Below, piece after piece: positions 30,086-40,388 of a DNA stretch of 59,570 nt. The stretch lies in contig CACDLV010000002.1 of NCBI GenBank assembly GCA_902553675.1, positions 1 to 59,570 of the forward strand. Direction: 5' to 3'. The notes beneath the pieces are model-generated. The model made no database searches. It was not told the origin of the DNA and saw only the letters and a program-made list of their open reading frames with translations. Both the position numbers and the translations under genes were made by a program. Numbering within the stretch: position 1 is the stretch's first letter; the number at the start of each line of letters is the position of its first letter. The DNA comes from an uncultured Pelagibacteraceae bacterium (GTDB taxonomy: Bacteria; Pseudomonadota; Alphaproteobacteria; Pelagibacterales; Pelagibacteraceae).

Positions 30086-31204
30086 TTATAATCCCGCTTT
30101 CATTGCTTCCCACTTCTCACTGATCTCAGTATTATTATCAGCCCAGAAGAAAGGGTCTACTAAGAAATAGTTCTTAGTGTTTGCAGGAGCAGTTGGCATT
30201 TGTGGCATCATGTTAGTTTTACCATCTTTGTACCAAGGCTCACCAGCAGTAATTACATCAAGAGATGATTTTCTCCATGGAGCATATGCGATGTACTTCG
30301 CACTACCAGCTAACATTTCAGTGTTAGTCATCATAGCTAAAGCTTTTTTAGCATTTGCTTCATCTGGTCCACCTTTAACAAGTGCGAAATATTCGTAGTC
30401 AAGACCTTGACCATCCCATACTTGTTTGATTGGAGCATTTTCACCTACTTCAGCGTTAAAGAATCTTCCGTTCCAACCAGTTGCCATTACAACTTCACCA
30501 GCAACTAATAATTCAGGTGGTTGAGCACCTGCAGACCAGAATACACATCCACCTTTAGGATCTGTACAAAGCTTTTTGATTTTATTCATAGCTCTGTCAA
30601 TTCCACCGTCTTCTAAAAGTTTTCTATAAACTCTAGTTCCGCCGTCACCTAACTTAACTCCATCAGCTGCTAAAGCGATTTCTAAGTTTGTTAAAGCACT
30701 TTTGTAGATTGCTCTTTTTCCAGGAAATTTTTTAGTATTAAAGAAATCCTTAATTGTTTTAGGCTCTTTACCACCAAATGCTCTTGTATCAAAAGCATAG
30801 TTCCAAGAATATAAAATGTTACCTACAGCACATTCACTTGGCATTCCTGTGAAGAAGTCTTCACTTGCAGGAGTTCCATCTGGTGCAGCTGGAAAGTCTT
30901 TGTCAAAATCAAATTTAACAAATAAACCTTCATCACATCCGTTAATAGTATCGAATGCAAATAAGTCTATAATATCCCAAGTTATAGCACCCGCTTCCTT
31001 TTGTGCTTTGATTTCTGATAAACCACCAGAATAGTCAACCCAGTTGATTTCTATTCCAAGTGCTTTAGCAGTAGGATCACCATACCCAAGCTTTTGAGAC
31101 TCTGTGTAAGCTCCACCCCATGATGCTACTGTAACAGCAAAGGCTGAAGAAGTTAGAGATACAACAAAAGAAAGAGCTAGTAATAATTTACTTATTTTTC
31201 TCAT
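30086..31204 (-). CDS. ABC transporter substrate-binding protein (PotD-like)
   Basis: Signal peptide MRKISKLLLALSFVVSLTSSAFA; VASWGGAYTESQ. Confidence 0.9.
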   Translation of the reverse strand: MRKISKLLLALSFVVSLTSSAFAVTVASWGGAYTESQKLGYGDPTAKALGIEINWVDYSGGLSEIKAQKEAGAITWDIIDLFAFDTINGCDEGLFVKFDFDKDFPAAPDGTPASEDFFTGMPSECAVGNILYSWNYAFDTRAFGGKEPKTIKDFFNTKKFPGKRAIYKSALTNLEIALAADGVKLGDGGTRVYRKLLEDGGIDRAMNKIKKLCTDPKGGCVFWSAGAQPPELLVAGEVVMATGWNGRFFNAEVGENAPIKQVWDGQGLDYEYFALVKGGPDEANAKKALAMMTNTEMLAGSAKYIAYAPWRKSSLDVITAGEPWYKDGKTNMMPQMPTAPANTKNYFLVDPFFWADNNTEISEKWEAMKAGL

Positions 31205-31333
31205 TATTCCTCCGTTTAAACGTTGATATAAATTAATTTATATAAGTAAAAGTACAACAAATAGCTAAAGTGAAGTCAACAGCTGATTTTGTCATTTAAA
31301 ATGTATATTAGATATATATATTTTATAATGTAA

Positions 31334-32446
31334 TTATTTTGGGTCCAATGCCCTAGCATCAATACTGTTCCATCCAATATTAATATCTTGACTAACTTTT
31401 AATTCTAAATTGGACGTGCTGTTAGGAACTTTAAGAATAAATTCTGAGCTTCCCAAAAGATTTAGTCTAACTCTTGTATGATCACCATGATAAATTACTT
31501 CCTCAATCTTTCCAGTGAACATATTATCCATTTTATCAGTTGGATTTATTAACGCTCTCTCTGGTCTCAGTGATACTGTTGTTTTTTCTCCTTTTGACTT
31601 AACAGATATTGGGTTTGCTAGTATTTCTGATTTTGCTAATTTAACTTTACATTTGTCTTTGTCGATATCAACTACTTCACCATTGAAAGTATTATTCTCA
31701 CCTATGAACTCAGCAACAAAAGAATTAACTGGTTTTTCATAAAGCTCAGCTGGATCTGATAACTGTTGAACTTTTCCATCGTTAAATACTGCAATTCTAT
31801 TTGACATAGTCAATGCTTCACTTTGATCATGAGTTACATATACAACTGTTACACCAATGCTTTCATGAATATGTTTAATTTCATATTGCATGCTTTCTCT
31901 TAAATTTTTATCTAATGCTCCTAGAGGTTCATCCATTAATACGACTGCTGGATCAAATACTAAAGCTCTTGCAACAGCAACCCTTTGTTGTTGACCGCCT
32001 GAAAGTTGAGCTGGCATTCTGGTTTCAAAACCATTCAAAGAAACCATAGATAATGCTTTATCAACTTTTTTATCAATTTCATCTTTTTCAACTTTTCTTA
32101 CCCTCAAAGGAAAAGCTAAATTTTCATAAACAGTCATATGTGGAAATAATGCATAGTTTTGAAATACCATTCCAATTCCTCTTTTATGAGGTGGAATATT
32201 AGAAATAATATTACCGTCTAATAATATTTCGCCATGAGTTGGTGTTTCAAATCCAGCCAACATCATTAAGCAAGTTGTCTTACCTGAACCAGATGGACCA
32301 AGCATTGTTATAAACTCACCTTCGGCAATATCTAATTGAAGATCTTTAACGACAAGAACTTTACCGTCATAACTTTTATCTACTTTATCAAATTTTACGA
32401 ATTCTGGATTTTTAGACATAAAGGTGCATATAAAACATTTGTACAA
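31334..32446 (-). CDS. ABC transporter ATP-binding protein (PotA-like); real start probably internal at MSKNPEF (about 32419)
   Basis: Walker A GPSGSGKTT, LSGGQQQRVAVARAL, VLMDEPLGALD. Confidence 0.92.
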   Translation of the reverse strand: MYKCFICTFMSKNPEFVKFDKVDKSYDGKVLVVKDLQLDIAEGEFITMLGPSGSGKTTCLMMLAGFETPTHGEILLDGNIISNIPPHKRGIGMVFQNYALFPHMTVYENLAFPLRVRKVEKDEIDKKVDKALSMVSLNGFETRMPAQLSGGQQQRVAVARALVFDPAVVLMDEPLGALDKNLRESMQYEIKHIHESIGVTVVYVTHDQSEALTMSNRIAVFNDGKVQQLSDPAELYEKPVNSFVAEFIGENNTFNGEVVDIDKDKCKVKLAKSEILANPISVKSKGEKTTVSLRPERALINPTDKMDNMFTGKIEEVIYHGDHTRVRLNLLGSSEFILKVPNSTSNLELKVSQDINIGWNSIDARALDPK

Positions 32447-32464
32447 ATAGATTTCAATAGCTAA

Positions 32465-33637
32465 TTAACTCTTAATATGGAGCTCTTTTGGAAAATTACA
32501 GAACAATTCTGATCCGTTCTCTGTAACTCTTATAGCTTCTGAAGCTTCAACACCCCAATCTCCAAACTGCATCACTGCTATCATATGAAAACAAACATTG
32601 GGCTCAAGCACTGTCATATCTCCTTTATAAATATTAAGTGTATGCTCGCCCCAATCAGGTGGATAACCAATTCCAATGGAGTAACCTGTTCTAGATTTTT
32701 TTTCTATTCCATACTTATCTAGAATTTTCCAAAAAGCTTGGGCAACATCATCTGCTATATTTCCAGGTTTGATTGCACTAATTCCAGCATTCAGTGCTTC
32801 GATAGTTTTATTCATTGTATCAATCTTTAATTGATTAGGTTTTCCTAGCAGAACTGTTCTAGCCATTGGAGCATGATATCTCTTATAAACTCCAGATAAT
32901 TCAATAATTGTAGCCTCTCCTTCTACAAATTTGTCTTGAGTTGCTGTTAAATGTGAAGCTGAAGTTCCTTTTCCTGTAGGAAGTAAAGTTGCAATACTAG
33001 AATACTCACCACCAAATTCCTCTGTCCCATAAAATAATGTTTTTTGAATTTCACCTACAGCATCACACTGTCTAACACCTGGTTTAATTACTTCCATTGC
33101 AGTTTTCATTCCTTTTTCTGATATTTTTGCAGCAGATTTCATAAAACCAATTTCAGCATCAGATTTAACCAACCTTGCCCAATTAACTAAACGATCACTA
33201 TCCTTTATTTGTGCGTTTGGTAATCCCTGTTTAATTTTTTCATAACAGAATGCAGTAAAATAATGGGCATCCATTTCAACACCTATATTTAGTTTATCCC
33301 ACTTTCTCTCTTTAATTATTTCAACTAAATAATCATAAGGATGTTTCGGCCATTTATGAATGTAATTTTCATCGTAAACAATAACACTTTCGTTTTTTAA
33401 GTAAGTTGTAATATACGCACCACCAGCATCCTGTGCTCTTACAAAACATAAGGGTTCATCTGCATCTATATGAACAATAGCACATTGAGCATAATAAAAT
33501 GACCATGCATCATAACCTGTTAAATAATTCATATTGTTAGTATCATGTGAAATTAAAAGTTCGATGCCTTTTTCCTGCATCATTTTTTGAACTTTTTTTA
33601 ATCTTTGTTTATATTCTTCTTTACTAAATGACATCAA
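32465..33637 (-). CDS. M24-family peptidase-like hydrolase, ectoine hydrolase (DoeA/EutD)-like
   Basis: NYLTGYDAWSFYYAQC, ELSGVYKRYHAPMARTVLLGKP, SRTGYSIGIGYPPDWGEHTLNI match the DoeA family pattern from memory. Confidence 0.75.
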   Translation of the reverse strand: MMSFSKEEYKQRLKKVQKMMQEKGIELLISHDTNNMNYLTGYDAWSFYYAQCAIVHIDADEPLCFVRAQDAGGAYITTYLKNESVIVYDENYIHKWPKHPYDYLVEIIKERKWDKLNIGVEMDAHYFTAFCYEKIKQGLPNAQIKDSDRLVNWARLVKSDAEIGFMKSAAKISEKGMKTAMEVIKPGVRQCDAVGEIQKTLFYGTEEFGGEYSSIATLLPTGKGTSASHLTATQDKFVEGEATIIELSGVYKRYHAPMARTVLLGKPNQLKIDTMNKTIEALNAGISAIKPGNIADDVAQAFWKILDKYGIEKKSRTGYSIGIGYPPDWGEHTLNIYKGDMTVLEPNVCFHMIAVMQFGDWGVEASEAIRVTENGSELFCNFPKELHIKS

Positions 33638-34380
33638 TTTACTTGGAATAATTTTCCAAACCCTTCTACTGAATTATTCTTTTTTATTTTTACAAGGGTA
33701 TCCCAAATTAGTGCCTGATTACTGGATAAAACTATAGTGTTTAATTTTTTTTCTAATTTATCAATAATTTCTAAAACTGGTAGAGCTGTACATGAAACAA
33801 ATAAAGCATCAGCCCCATTTAAATCTATTTTTGATAATACTTCATACAAATAATCTTGATCAACTTTTCCAATATCATAGTCATCTTGAATATCAAAGTA
33901 TGAATTAGAAGTAACTTCAAAACCTTCGCTTTTAAAATAGTCTAGTACATCATCATTTAATGTTTTACTGTAGGGTGTAAAAATTGAAACTTTTTTAATA
34001 TTTAATTTTTTTAATGCTTTAATTGCAGCAGTACTTGGCGTTGATACGTCTGCCATTGGTTTAGCTACTTTAACTTTTTCTTCAATTGAATCATGACCAG
34101 CAGCAATAGTTCCTGAAGTGCATCCATAAACTACGCAATCCAAGTCTTGATCAGGTAAAATATCTTTTGTGACATCAGTGATTTTATTAGACATTTTAAT
34201 CAAGTTTTCTTTCGTGAGAGGGTTGTAACACTCAATACGATTAACAAAGAAATCGATTTTCTTATTTTTAATCACATTTATAAAATCTTTTTCAATCATA
34301 AAATCACTAGCAAGAGCAATTAAACCAACTCTAGGATTAGCTTGGCTGATAAATTTAGGATCTATTTTTGTTGAATTCAT
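33634..34380 (-). CDS. Asp/Glu racemase / maleate isomerase family protein, EutA-like
   Basis: VGLIALASDFMIEKDF, CVVYGCTSGTIAAG, ADALFVSCTALPVLEII; overlaps DoeA-like ORF by 4 nt. Confidence 0.75.
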   Translation of the reverse strand: MNSTKIDPKFISQANPRVGLIALASDFMIEKDFINVIKNKKIDFFVNRIECYNPLTKENLIKMSNKITDVTKDILPDQDLDCVVYGCTSGTIAAGHDSIEEKVKVAKPMADVSTPSTAAIKALKKLNIKKVSIFTPYSKTLNDDVLDYFKSEGFEVTSNSYFDIQDDYDIGKVDQDYLYEVLSKIDLNGADALFVSCTALPVLEIIDKLEKKLNTIVLSSNQALIWDTLVKIKKNNSVEGFGKLFQVN

Positions 34381-34437
34381 AAATTAAAAAGTGAATATAT
34401 CATAAGTTCTTTAATAATCATTAATATTAAAATAGGC

Positions 34438-35310
34438 ATGAATATAAAAGATACTTTTGTAGCCTCCTTGGTGCCTATTTTTTTAGGCTTCGGTTTTGTA
34501 ATTGCAAAACCTGCGTTTGAATCTTTCCCCCCTATACTTTTAATGGGTATAAGATTTACATTTGCTGCATCATTATTAGTTTGGTGGTTCCCAATACCAA
34601 AAGGATATTTAAAAAGAATATTTGCTGCATCATTAGTGGCTAATACGTTGCAATATAGTATTACATATACTGGTTTAGATTTAATTGATGCTTCTTCAGC
34701 AGTTCTTTTGGTTCAGATGGAAGTTCCGTTTGGAGTTATTTTTGCTTACTTTATGCTTAAAGAAAAACCAACTATTAGAGCTTTAGTTGGTATAGCTATC
34801 GCTTTTGTTGGTGTTTATATTTTAACTGGATCTCCTAACTTAGATGGTAAGTTTATTGGAATTGGCCTTACAATTTTAGGGTCTGCTATATGGGCTCTTG
34901 GACAAGTTATGGTTAAACCTTTAAGTAAAGAAATAAATCCTTTGGCTCTAGTTGCTTGGTTAGCATTTTTCTCTGGGCCAATTTTAATAATGCTTTCTTC
35001 AATAATTGATGGAAATACAATTAATTATTTAACAAATGCCAAGATTGATCACTGGATCATTGCAATTTATATTGGTTTCATCATGCAACCAGTTACTTAT
35101 GGTTGTTTCTATTATGTTTTAAAAAACAACCCACTTTATAAAGTGCTTCCTATCGTTACCATGGGTATACCCCCAACAGGTTTACTTGCTGCTGTATTTC
35201 TTTTGGGTGAAAAACCAACACAAGAATTATTTATAGGTGGTGCAATAATAATAACAGGTGTGATTTTAATTGTATTTACAAAAAATAAAAAAGAAAAGGA
35301 AATAAAATGA
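34438..35310 (+). CDS. EamA/DMT family transporter
   Basis: About 10 TM; LQYSITYTGLDLIDASSAVLLVQMEVPFGVIFAYFMLKEKP. Confidence 0.88.
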   Translation: MNIKDTFVASLVPIFLGFGFVIAKPAFESFPPILLMGIRFTFAASLLVWWFPIPKGYLKRIFAASLVANTLQYSITYTGLDLIDASSAVLLVQMEVPFGVIFAYFMLKEKPTIRALVGIAIAFVGVYILTGSPNLDGKFIGIGLTILGSAIWALGQVMVKPLSKEINPLALVAWLAFFSGPILIMLSSIIDGNTINYLTNAKIDHWIIAIYIGFIMQPVTYGCFYYVLKNNPLYKVLPIVTMGIPPTGLLAAVFLLGEKPTQELFIGGAIIITGVILIVFTKNKKEKEIK

Positions 35311-36248
35311 AAATAGGTTTTATTGGTTTAGGAAATGTAGGCGGTAAACTAGCTGGAAGCTTAATAAGAAACAATTTTGATGTTACTGTTAGAGAGATAG
35401 ATGAAAGTTTAGAAAATGAATTTAAAAAGCTAGGTGCTAAGGTTGCAAAGTCTCCTAAAGAATTGGCAGAACAAACCGATCTAATTATCACTTCTCTTCC
35501 CTCGCCCGAAGTTTCCGCGGAGGTTATGGAAAGTGAAGATGGAATTTTAAATGGTTTATCAGTAAATAAAATTTGGTTAGAAATGAGCACAACAGATGAG
35601 GATGAGGTTAAAAGACTTGGAAATAAGGTGATATCAAAAAAAGCTATCCCACTAGATGGACCTGTTAGTGGAGGATGTCATAGAGCAGCCACAGGTAATA
35701 TTGCTATATTTGTAGGAGGAGACAGAAAATCTTTTGAAAAAATATTACCTGCCTTAACTGTAATGGGTAGAAAAGTTTTACACACTGGGGAGTTAGGTAG
35801 TGCGTCAGTTCTTAAAGTTATAACAAATTATTTGGCATCAGTTCATTTGGTAGCTTTAGGTGAAGCATGGACTATTGCGAAAAAATCAAATTTAGATCTC
35901 ACCAAAGCATTTAAAGGCATAGCGGTTTCATCTGGAAACTCATTTGTTCATGAAACAGAAAGTCAGGTTATTTTAAATGGCTCTTATAATATTAATTTCA
36001 CAATGGATCTTGTTTTAAAAGATACTGGTTTATTTGATAACCTGGCTAAGAAATTAAATACTCCTTTAGAGATTTCTCCAAAGATAGTTGAGATATTTAA
36101 AGATGGTCAAAAAAAATATGGTTCAAGAGCATGGTCTTCGATGATTGTAAAAAGAATGGAAGATTTAAATAAAATTGATTTTAGGGCTGAAGGTTTTCCT
36201 GATGAGCTTGTGGATAATGAGCCAGAAGAAAAAGGCTATGAAATTTAA
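35307..36248 (+). CDS. 3-hydroxyisobutyrate dehydrogenase-family NAD-binding protein
   Basis: IGFIGLGNVGGKLAGSLI; LDGPVSGGCHRAATGNIAIFVGG; LKVITNYL. Confidence 0.88.
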   Translation: MKIGFIGLGNVGGKLAGSLIRNNFDVTVREIDESLENEFKKLGAKVAKSPKELAEQTDLIITSLPSPEVSAEVMESEDGILNGLSVNKIWLEMSTTDEDEVKRLGNKVISKKAIPLDGPVSGGCHRAATGNIAIFVGGDRKSFEKILPALTVMGRKVLHTGELGSASVLKVITNYLASVHLVALGEAWTIAKKSNLDLTKAFKGIAVSSGNSFVHETESQVILNGSYNINFTMDLVLKDTGLFDNLAKKLNTPLEISPKIVEIFKDGQKKYGSRAWSSMIVKRMEDLNKIDFRAEGFPDELVDNEPEEKGYEI

Positions 36249-36269
36249 TAAATATGCTAAGATTATTAA

Positions 36270-37703
36270 ATGTTAGATAAAAGAAAATTTTACATTAATG
36301 GTAAATGGGTAGATCCAATTGAGAAAAATGACTTTGAGGTAATCAACCCTTGCAATGAGGATCCTTGTGCAATTATTTCATTAGGTTCAAAAAAAGATAC
36401 GGATAATGCAGTTAAGGCTGCAAAAACTGCCTTTGAAACCTGGAAAGAAACTAGCAAAAAAGAAAGGTTAGAATTGCTCGAAAAATTGCTTGTAGTTTAT
36501 AAAAAAAGATTTGGAGAAATGGCAGAAGCTATTTCACTCGAAATGGGTGCACCAATGGATTGGGCAACAGACGTTCAAACTAGATCAGGACAAACACACT
36601 TAGAAGATTTTATTTTAAGACTTAAAGACTTTGAATTTGATGAACATTTTGATCAAAAATCTGATAACCACATTTATTATGAACCAATCGGAGTTTGTGG
36701 ACTAATTACTCCATGGAATTGGCCAATAAACCAAATAGCTCTCAAAGTAATTCCTGCTTTTGCAACTGGATGCACAATGATTCTCAAGCCATCAGAAATA
36801 GCACCACTTTCAGGAATGCTATTTGCAGAAATGATTGATCAAGTTGGTTTTCCAAAAGGAGTATTTAATCTGGTTAATGGAGATGGTGAAGGAGTAGGAA
36901 CTCAAATATCAAGTCATCCCGATATTGATATGGTTTCTTTTACAGGTTCAACACGTGCAGGAAAATTAATTTCAAAAAATGCAGCTGAAACTATAAAAAG
37001 AGTTTGCTTAGAACTTGGTGGCAAAGGTGGAAATATAGTTTTTGCAGATAGTTATAAAAATGCAGTTAGAGATGGAATAAGAAATGTAATGAGTAATTCA
37101 GGACAATCATGCGATGCTCCAACAAGAATGTTGGTTGAAAAATCTATTTATGAAAGAGCAGTAAATGAAGCAGTTGATGAGGCAAATAAAATAAAAGTAG
37201 ATCAAGCATCGAAAAAAGGAGATCATATTGGTCCTGTAATTTCGAAAACTCAATACGATAAGATTATAAATTTAATTGAAAGTGGAATATCTGAGGGAGC
37301 AACATTAGCAGCAGGAGGTCCTGAGTTACCTAATGGATTAAATAAAGGTTATTTTATTAAACCAACTATTTTTACCAACGTAACAAATGAAATGAGAATT
37401 GCAAAAGAAGAAATTTTTGGTCCAGTGCTTTCTATAATTCCTTTTGAGAAGGAAGATGAAGCAATAAAAATTGTAAATGATACGTCTTATGGTTTGGGAA
37501 ATTATTTACAAACAGAGGATAGAGATAAAGCTCATAGAGTTGCAAAAAAATTAAGATCAGGATGTGTTTATATCAATGGAAATGTGGCTGATGCGGGCAC
37601 GCCTTTTGGAGGATACAGACAATCAGGAAATGGTAGAGAGGGAGGAGTTTGGGGGCTTGAAGAATATTTAGAAGTAAAAACTGTTACAGGCTGGAAGGAT
37701 TAA
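36270..37703 (+). CDS. Aldehyde dehydrogenase, paralog of the 21802-23235 gene
   Basis: ITPWNWPINQIALKVIPAFATGCTMILKPSE; LELGGKGGNI; NSGQSCDAPTRM. Confidence 0.93.
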   Translation: MLDKRKFYINGKWVDPIEKNDFEVINPCNEDPCAIISLGSKKDTDNAVKAAKTAFETWKETSKKERLELLEKLLVVYKKRFGEMAEAISLEMGAPMDWATDVQTRSGQTHLEDFILRLKDFEFDEHFDQKSDNHIYYEPIGVCGLITPWNWPINQIALKVIPAFATGCTMILKPSEIAPLSGMLFAEMIDQVGFPKGVFNLVNGDGEGVGTQISSHPDIDMVSFTGSTRAGKLISKNAAETIKRVCLELGGKGGNIVFADSYKNAVRDGIRNVMSNSGQSCDAPTRMLVEKSIYERAVNEAVDEANKIKVDQASKKGDHIGPVISKTQYDKIINLIESGISEGATLAAGGPELPNGLNKGYFIKPTIFTNVTNEMRIAKEEIFGPVLSIIPFEKEDEAIKIVNDTSYGLGNYLQTEDRDKAHRVAKKLRSGCVYINGNVADAGTPFGGYRQSGNGREGGVWGLEEYLEVKTVTGWKD

Positions 37704-38403
37704 TACTTTTAAATTCTAACATATCCTCAAAAATACACATTTCAGGTTTTGTAAAAGTAATTTTTGAAAATTTTTTACTAAAGTCTAAAGATAGTTTTTT
37801 ATTAAATTCAATTAAATTATTTATTTCAATTTGATTAAGTTCTCTGAAGATATATGCCAAAGTAATATGAAAATTATATCTTTGATGGTTTTCAAATTTT
37901 ATTTTTAACAAACTACTTAGTTCATCTCTACAATTTCTTAATATTTTTTCATCCTTTTCAGAATATGGTTCTAAAATAATACTGTATCCTCCAAAAAACA
38001 TTTTTAGTTTAAAATTGAATTCTTTTGGAAAGATATAGTTCTGAATTCTTTTATTTAATTCAACAGCTATATCTTTATAATCCATATCAGGATCTATATC
38101 TGATGGCCAATAATTGGTGTTTTTTGTGTTAAAATTACAACAATCAAATAATGTCATATGAAAACTGGATGGAGGTAAATAGAAGTAAGTTTTTTCAGGG
38201 TTAAAATTCTCTATATTTTTTTGAAGACTAATAATTTGATCAGATAAATTAGTATTGAGAGGAATATTGCAAATTATTGTGCAGCCTGGAAATGGTAAAG
38301 GATTTCCTCTATCATCAAATTTATTTTCTACATCTTTTAAATTATATCCTTCAAGTTTTCCTGCTAAAAATTTCTTTTGGTTATTAACTATATTTAAATC
38401 CAT
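37684..38403 (-). CDS. 2H-phosphoesterase-like protein
   Basis: Two HxT motifs: SSFHMTLFDCC and YNFHITLAYIF. Confidence 0.6.
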   Translation of the reverse strand: MDLNIVNNQKKFLAGKLEGYNLKDVENKFDDRGNPLPFPGCTIICNIPLNTNLSDQIISLQKNIENFNPEKTYFYLPPSSFHMTLFDCCNFNTKNTNYWPSDIDPDMDYKDIAVELNKRIQNYIFPKEFNFKLKMFFGGYSIILEPYSEKDEKILRNCRDELSSLLKIKFENHQRYNFHITLAYIFRELNQIEINNLIEFNKKLSLDFSKKFSKITFTKPEMCIFEDMLEFKSINPSSL

Positions 38404-38412
38404 TAAGATAAA

Positions 38413-39333
38413 CTAAAACCATTTTATATTTTCTTTCTCACAAAGTTCTTTCAACCTTAATGGATAATCTGTCATAATACCATCTACACCGTACTCAACC
38501 ATCTTTAACATTTCGTACTCTTTGTTTACTGTCCATACATTTACTGGCAATTCTTCTTGATGAGAAATATCGACAAGTTTTTTTGTAATGTCTTTTCGGT
38601 ATGGATGCCAAGCTTTTCCACCTTGTGACTTTATAATTTTTGGCAATTCATGATCTTCATAATAAGGCAAAAAACTCAACCATGGAGATCTGTTGTAAAT
38701 AGTTTGATTAATATTAATTCCTGTCAAATGTTGAGTTAAGTAAGCTCTTGGAATTTCAGGATACTGATTTTTAATTACTGATAAAGTTCTCCAATCAAAT
38801 GATGAGACAATTATTTTATCTTTTAAAGATGACTCATTTATATCGTTCATAATTAATTTTACTGTATCTTCTGGTTCTGGTGTCAAATTTTCTTCCTCTG
38901 GTGTAGATTTAATTTCTAAATTTATTAATAATTTTTCAGATTTATTTTTTGAAGACATTTCTAATAGTTCAGAAAGTTTTGGTATTCTTTGGTTTTCTAA
39001 TTTTTTTTGATTAATAAATCTTCTTCCGTATCTGGATAATTTATTTACTGAACCTACATCAAACTTTGAAAGTTCTTCATAAGTTAAATCAAATATTTTT
39101 AAATTTTCATCCTCTATCCAATTCCCCTCATTATCTTTTGTTCTGCTTGGATCTAATCTAAAATCATGAGCAATAACTGGTACAAGATCCTTAGAAATTA
39201 ATATATCTGTTTCGTATGCATTAATATTATTCTCAAATAAATATTTGAAACTTTCTAAAGTGTTTTCAGGAAGATCTCCCCTGGCTCCTCGATGTCCATA
39301 AATTTTAATATGATTTGGTTTACTTAAAATCAA
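38413..39333 (-). CDS. ugpQ: Glycerophosphodiester phosphodiesterase
   Basis: KIYGHRGARGDLPENTLESF, ETDILISKDLVPVIAHD, VNVWTVNKEYEM, GVDGIMTDYP. Confidence 0.93.
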   Translation of the reverse strand: MILSKPNHIKIYGHRGARGDLPENTLESFKYLFENNINAYETDILISKDLVPVIAHDFRLDPSRTKDNEGNWIEDENLKIFDLTYEELSKFDVGSVNKLSRYGRRFINQKKLENQRIPKLSELLEMSSKNKSEKLLINLEIKSTPEEENLTPEPEDTVKLIMNDINESSLKDKIIVSSFDWRTLSVIKNQYPEIPRAYLTQHLTGININQTIYNRSPWLSFLPYYEDHELPKIIKSQGGKAWHPYRKDITKKLVDISHQEELPVNVWTVNKEYEMLKMVEYGVDGIMTDYPLRLKELCEKENIKWF

Positions 39334-39335
39334 AT

Positions 39336-40388
39336 TTAATTAACTCTTTTGCCAGTACTTTTATCAAAAATATAATATTTATTGTTCTCAATATATAGAC
39401 TTAAATTAGAACCTTTTTCAATAGTTTGATTTCCTGGACACCTATAACAAAAGTCTTTTTTATTTTTCAATTGACCATAAACAAGATTATCCGAACCAAG
39501 CTGTTCCACTAAGTCTACTTTTAAATTAATTGAACCATTCTCAGATTGTGCTAAATGCTCAGGTCTTATTCCTAATGTAACCTCTCCCTCAAAGTCAGTA
39601 TTAATATCTTTAATTTCAAAACCTTCTGCAGATAATGTTTTATTTTTTAAATTACCATCTAAAAAATTCATTTGCGGTGAACCAATAAAACCAGCAACAA
39701 ATAAAGATTGTGGATTATCATATATCTCAATAGGAGTTCCAAGCTGTTCGATAATTCCATTATTAATTACTGCCAATCTATCAGCAAGTGTCATGGCCTC
39801 AACTTGATCATGCGTAACAAATATACTTGTTACTCCAACCTTTTGTTGAAGTTTTTTAATTTCAAGTCTCATCTGAATTCTTAATTTTGCATCTAAGTTT
39901 GAAAGAGGTTCATCAAATAAGAATATTTTTGGATTTCTTACAATTGCTCTTCCCATTGCAACCCTTTGTCTTTGACCTCCAGATAACATTGAAGGTTTTC
40001 TATGTAAATAATCTGAAATTTGTAACAGCTTAGCTGCATCATTTACTTTTTGCTCGATTGTTTCCTTGTCAATTCCTCTATTTTTTAGACCATAAGCTAA
40101 ATTATTATAAACATTCATGTGCGGGTACAATGCATAGTTCTGAAAAACCATTGCTACATCTCTTTCAGATGGATCAACTTCGTTCATTAATTTTCCATCA
40201 AGATTAATATCACCCTCTGTAATATCCTCTAAACCTGCAACCATTCTTAATAAAGTTGATTTTCCACATCCACTAGGTCCTACAAAAACCATAAACTCTC
40301 CTTCATCTACACTTAATGAAGTTTCGTGAACAGCCTTAGTTCCGTTTGGGTAAATCTTAGTCACATTTTTTAAATCTAAAAAACTCAT
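39336..40388 (-). CDS. ugpC: ABC transporter ATP-binding protein UgpC-like
   Basis: GPSGCGKSTLLRMVAGLE, LSGGQRQRVAMGRAIVR, LFDEPLSNLDAKLR. Confidence 0.92.
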   Translation of the reverse strand: MSFLDLKNVTKIYPNGTKAVHETSLSVDEGEFMVFVGPSGCGKSTLLRMVAGLEDITEGDINLDGKLMNEVDPSERDVAMVFQNYALYPHMNVYNNLAYGLKNRGIDKETIEQKVNDAAKLLQISDYLHRKPSMLSGGQRQRVAMGRAIVRNPKIFLFDEPLSNLDAKLRIQMRLEIKKLQQKVGVTSIFVTHDQVEAMTLADRLAVINNGIIEQLGTPIEIYDNPQSLFVAGFIGSPQMNFLDGNLKNKTLSAEGFEIKDINTDFEGEVTLGIRPEHLAQSENGSINLKVDLVEQLGSDNLVYGQLKNKKDFCYRCPGNQTIEKGSNLSLYIENNKYYIFDKSTGKRVN

